Positions 5,488-6,443 of a stretch of DNA of 6,443 nucleotides are shown here, piece after piece. The notes beneath the pieces are model-generated. The model was not told the origin of the DNA. It was given only the letters and a program-made list of their open reading frames with translations, and ran no database searches. The DNA is taken from positions 1 through 6,443 of the forward strand of contig NZ_CALHHX010000092.1 in the NCBI RefSeq assembly GCF_938030685.1, in the 5' to 3' direction. The position numbers and the translations under genes were made by a program. This stretch comes from an uncultured Campylobacter sp. (GTDB lineage Bacteria > Campylobacterota > Campylobacteria > Campylobacterales > Campylobacteraceae). Position 1 is the stretch's first letter; every line of letters begins with the position of its first letter.

Positions 5488-6087
5488 ATGATGATATTTT
5501 TTACCTCCGATTTGCATTTTTATCACGCCAATATTATGAAATACTGCCCTAAATTTAGGGCTTTTAACGACGTAAGCGAGATGAATGAAAAGCTAATAGA
5601 GCTCTGGAATGCCGTAGTGGGGCCTGAGGATACGGTTTATGATCTGGGCGATTTTGCATTTTGTAATAAATTAAAGGATCTAAAAAGCGTCGCGCGTAGG
5701 CTAAACGGCTCGCATGTGCTGATTTTAGGCAACCACGATACGCTCATTAGTAGGAACAAAGAAGCGCTGCTACGCGAGCTAAAAGACGACGGAAATCCTA
5801 TTTTTAGCGATATCTTGCACTACAAGGAGCTAAATTTTGACGGCGGCGCGGGCGCGATGAAGGACGGCAAAGCGGGTGTGAGCATCTGTATGTTTCACTA
5901 TCCCGTAGAGGAACACAACCACGCCTCGAAAGGCTCTTTTATGCTTCACGGACACTTGCACGACCGCGCTTCCAGCCTAGAGGGGCGCATACTAAACGTA
6001 GGCTTTGACTCGCACGGCAAAATTTTAAGCTTAGAGGAGATCATGCAAATTTTAGGGCAAAAGGAGATTGCGGCAAGATACTCGTGA
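5488..6087 (+). CDS. Calcineurin-type metallophosphoesterase
   Basis: This 199-residue two-metal phosphoesterase has the complete motif set: SDLHFYH (7-13, D8 and H10), GDFAF (54-58, D55), GNHD (81-84), FHYP (136-139, H137) and HGHLH (154-158). These residues bind the dinuclear metal centre. No signal peptide or membrane segment is visible, so it is cytosolic. It starts 81 bases after the kinase-ligase gene on the same strand with no terminator between, so the two are probably co-transcribed. The family includes 2',3'-cyclic nucleotide phosphodiesterases and phosphomonoesterases, and small members of this SDxHFxH type are common in phages. By context I infer that it processes RNA 3' ends (cyclic phosphate or phosphate) for the ligase, but sequence alone does not fix the substrate. 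The second ATG, at 5491, may be the real start. Confidence 0.85.
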   Translation: MMIFFTSDLHFYHANIMKYCPKFRAFNDVSEMNEKLIELWNAVVGPEDTVYDLGDFAFCNKLKDLKSVARRLNGSHVLILGNHDTLISRNKEALLRELKDDGNPIFSDILHYKELNFDGGAGAMKDGKAGVSICMFHYPVEEHNHASKGSFMLHGHLHDRASSLEGRILNVGFDSHGKILSLEEIMQILGQKEIAARYS

Positions 6088-6177
6088 TCCGGGCTAAACA
6101 CGGACAGCCGCAGCATTGATTTAAGCGTAGCCTGCCGCAATATCTTGCAAAAGCACCCGCGTAATACCGGGATAGGC

Positions 6178-6324
6178 AAAGGACTCGGCGGCAGCGGCAG
6201 CATCTTTATCGACAAGCACGGGCATACGGGCTTTGCATGGACGAAAGATAAGCTAGGAATGTATCACGGCGAAGCAATGCTCGGAGCCAAACCGATCGTT
6301 TACTGGCCGCTAGGCGGGAAATGA
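6178..6324 (+). pseudogene. Detached 3' fragment of a second isoaspartyl peptidase / asparaginase gene
   Basis: The frame reads KGLGGSGSIFIDKHGHTGFA and continues to a YWPLGGK ending and TGA. It matches the last 49 codons plus stop of the gene at 2570-3610 (3461-3610). By my hand alignment about 128 of 147 bases agree, with one 3-base gap. At least nine of the differences are silent, while changes such as R to M, D to A and E to G also occur. The frame stays open back to the TGA of the phosphoesterase gene (6085-6087), but the stretch 6088-6177 has no likeness to the asparaginase and no RBS. The fragment lacks the nucleophile and most of the fold, so it cannot be an active enzyme. Confidence 0.85.
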
Positions 6325-6425
6325 TAAAATTTAAGCAGGCGGCGAATAGCGCAAAGGTTGTAAAAGCGCCCAGCGAGAGATGATCAAATTTAGCCTCTTT
6401 TGTCTCGTTTGCTCTTTGCTTCCGC

Positions 6426-6443
6426 GCAAATTTTAAAATTTGC
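6426..6443. repeat. Perfect 18-base palindrome at the window edge
   Basis: GCAAATTTTAAAATTTGC reads the same on both strands and ends at the last base of the window, so it may extend further. It could be part of a terminator or another example of the AAATTT-rich spacer words. The surrounding 6325-6443 holds no supported gene. Confidence 0.4.

Noticed and set aside
6067..6141. Inverted 9-mer ATTGCGGCA / TGCCGCAAT (6067-6075 and 6133-6141) linking the phosphoesterase 3' end and the sequence after it
   Set aside because: It has short arms with a 57-base gap. The minus strand after it reads QDIAAGYA, faintly like the KEIAARYS end of the phosphoesterase, but this is too short to support an inverted duplication.
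6321..6383. Tiny reading frame starting ATGATAAAATTT at the end of the asparaginase fragment
   Set aside because: It has only 20 codons, overlaps the fragment's stop, has no RBS, and looks like no known protein.
6380..6436. Reading frame MIKFSLFCLVCSLLPRKF that resembles a signal peptide
   Set aside because: It stops after 18 codons inside the terminal palindrome and has no RBS of note, so chance is likely.

Overview
The window looks like chromosomal DNA of a relatively GC-rich oral-type Campylobacter (the C. gracilis / rectus / showae range). This rests on the roughly 45-50 % GC mix, an extreme excess of the hexamer AAATTT in and between genes, TATAAT-like -10 boxes without clear -35 boxes, AAGGAG-type ribosome binding sites, and a ThiL that reads like an epsilonproteobacterial one. 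The species is an inference; nothing here is diagnostic.

Layout from left to right. (1) Bases 1-927 are the 3' part of thiL (thiamine-monophosphate kinase). It carries an in-frame insert of about 125 codons, built from a degenerate repeat whose units start 42 or 51 bases apart. (2) On the minus strand, 1129-1475 is a small beta-propeller-like gene with a good promoter and RBS that is broken by a frameshift. (3) The divergent spacer 1476-1718 holds short TAAAATTTTA-centred repeats and a long near-perfect hairpin. (4) Bases 1719-2156 encode a DUF417 / RclC-like inner-membrane protein. (5) A 413-base spacer precedes 2570-3610, an exported plant-type (Ntn-hydrolase) isoaspartyl peptidase / L-asparaginase, which ends in a strong stem-loop terminator. 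(6) Bases 3913-5406 encode a polynucleotide-kinase-like P-loop domain fused to a T4 Rnl1-like RNA ligase. Bases 5488-6087 encode a calcineurin-type metallophosphoesterase 81 bases further on. (7) Bases 6178-6324 are a detached, diverged copy of the last ~49 codons of the asparaginase gene. The window ends in gene-free DNA.

The most interesting unit is the kinase-ligase plus phosphoesterase pair. Together they supply the three activities needed to heal and seal a cut RNA: 5' phosphorylation, 3'-end (2',3'-cyclic phosphate or phosphate) processing, and ligation. T4 phage does the same job with PnkP and Rnl1 when it repairs tRNA cut by the host anticodon nuclease PrrC. The pair is lower in GC than the upstream asparaginase gene and lies between two copies of that gene's 3' end in direct orientation, which suggests an accessory cassette. 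The RNA-repair role is inferred from domains; substrate and trigger are not visible in the sequence.
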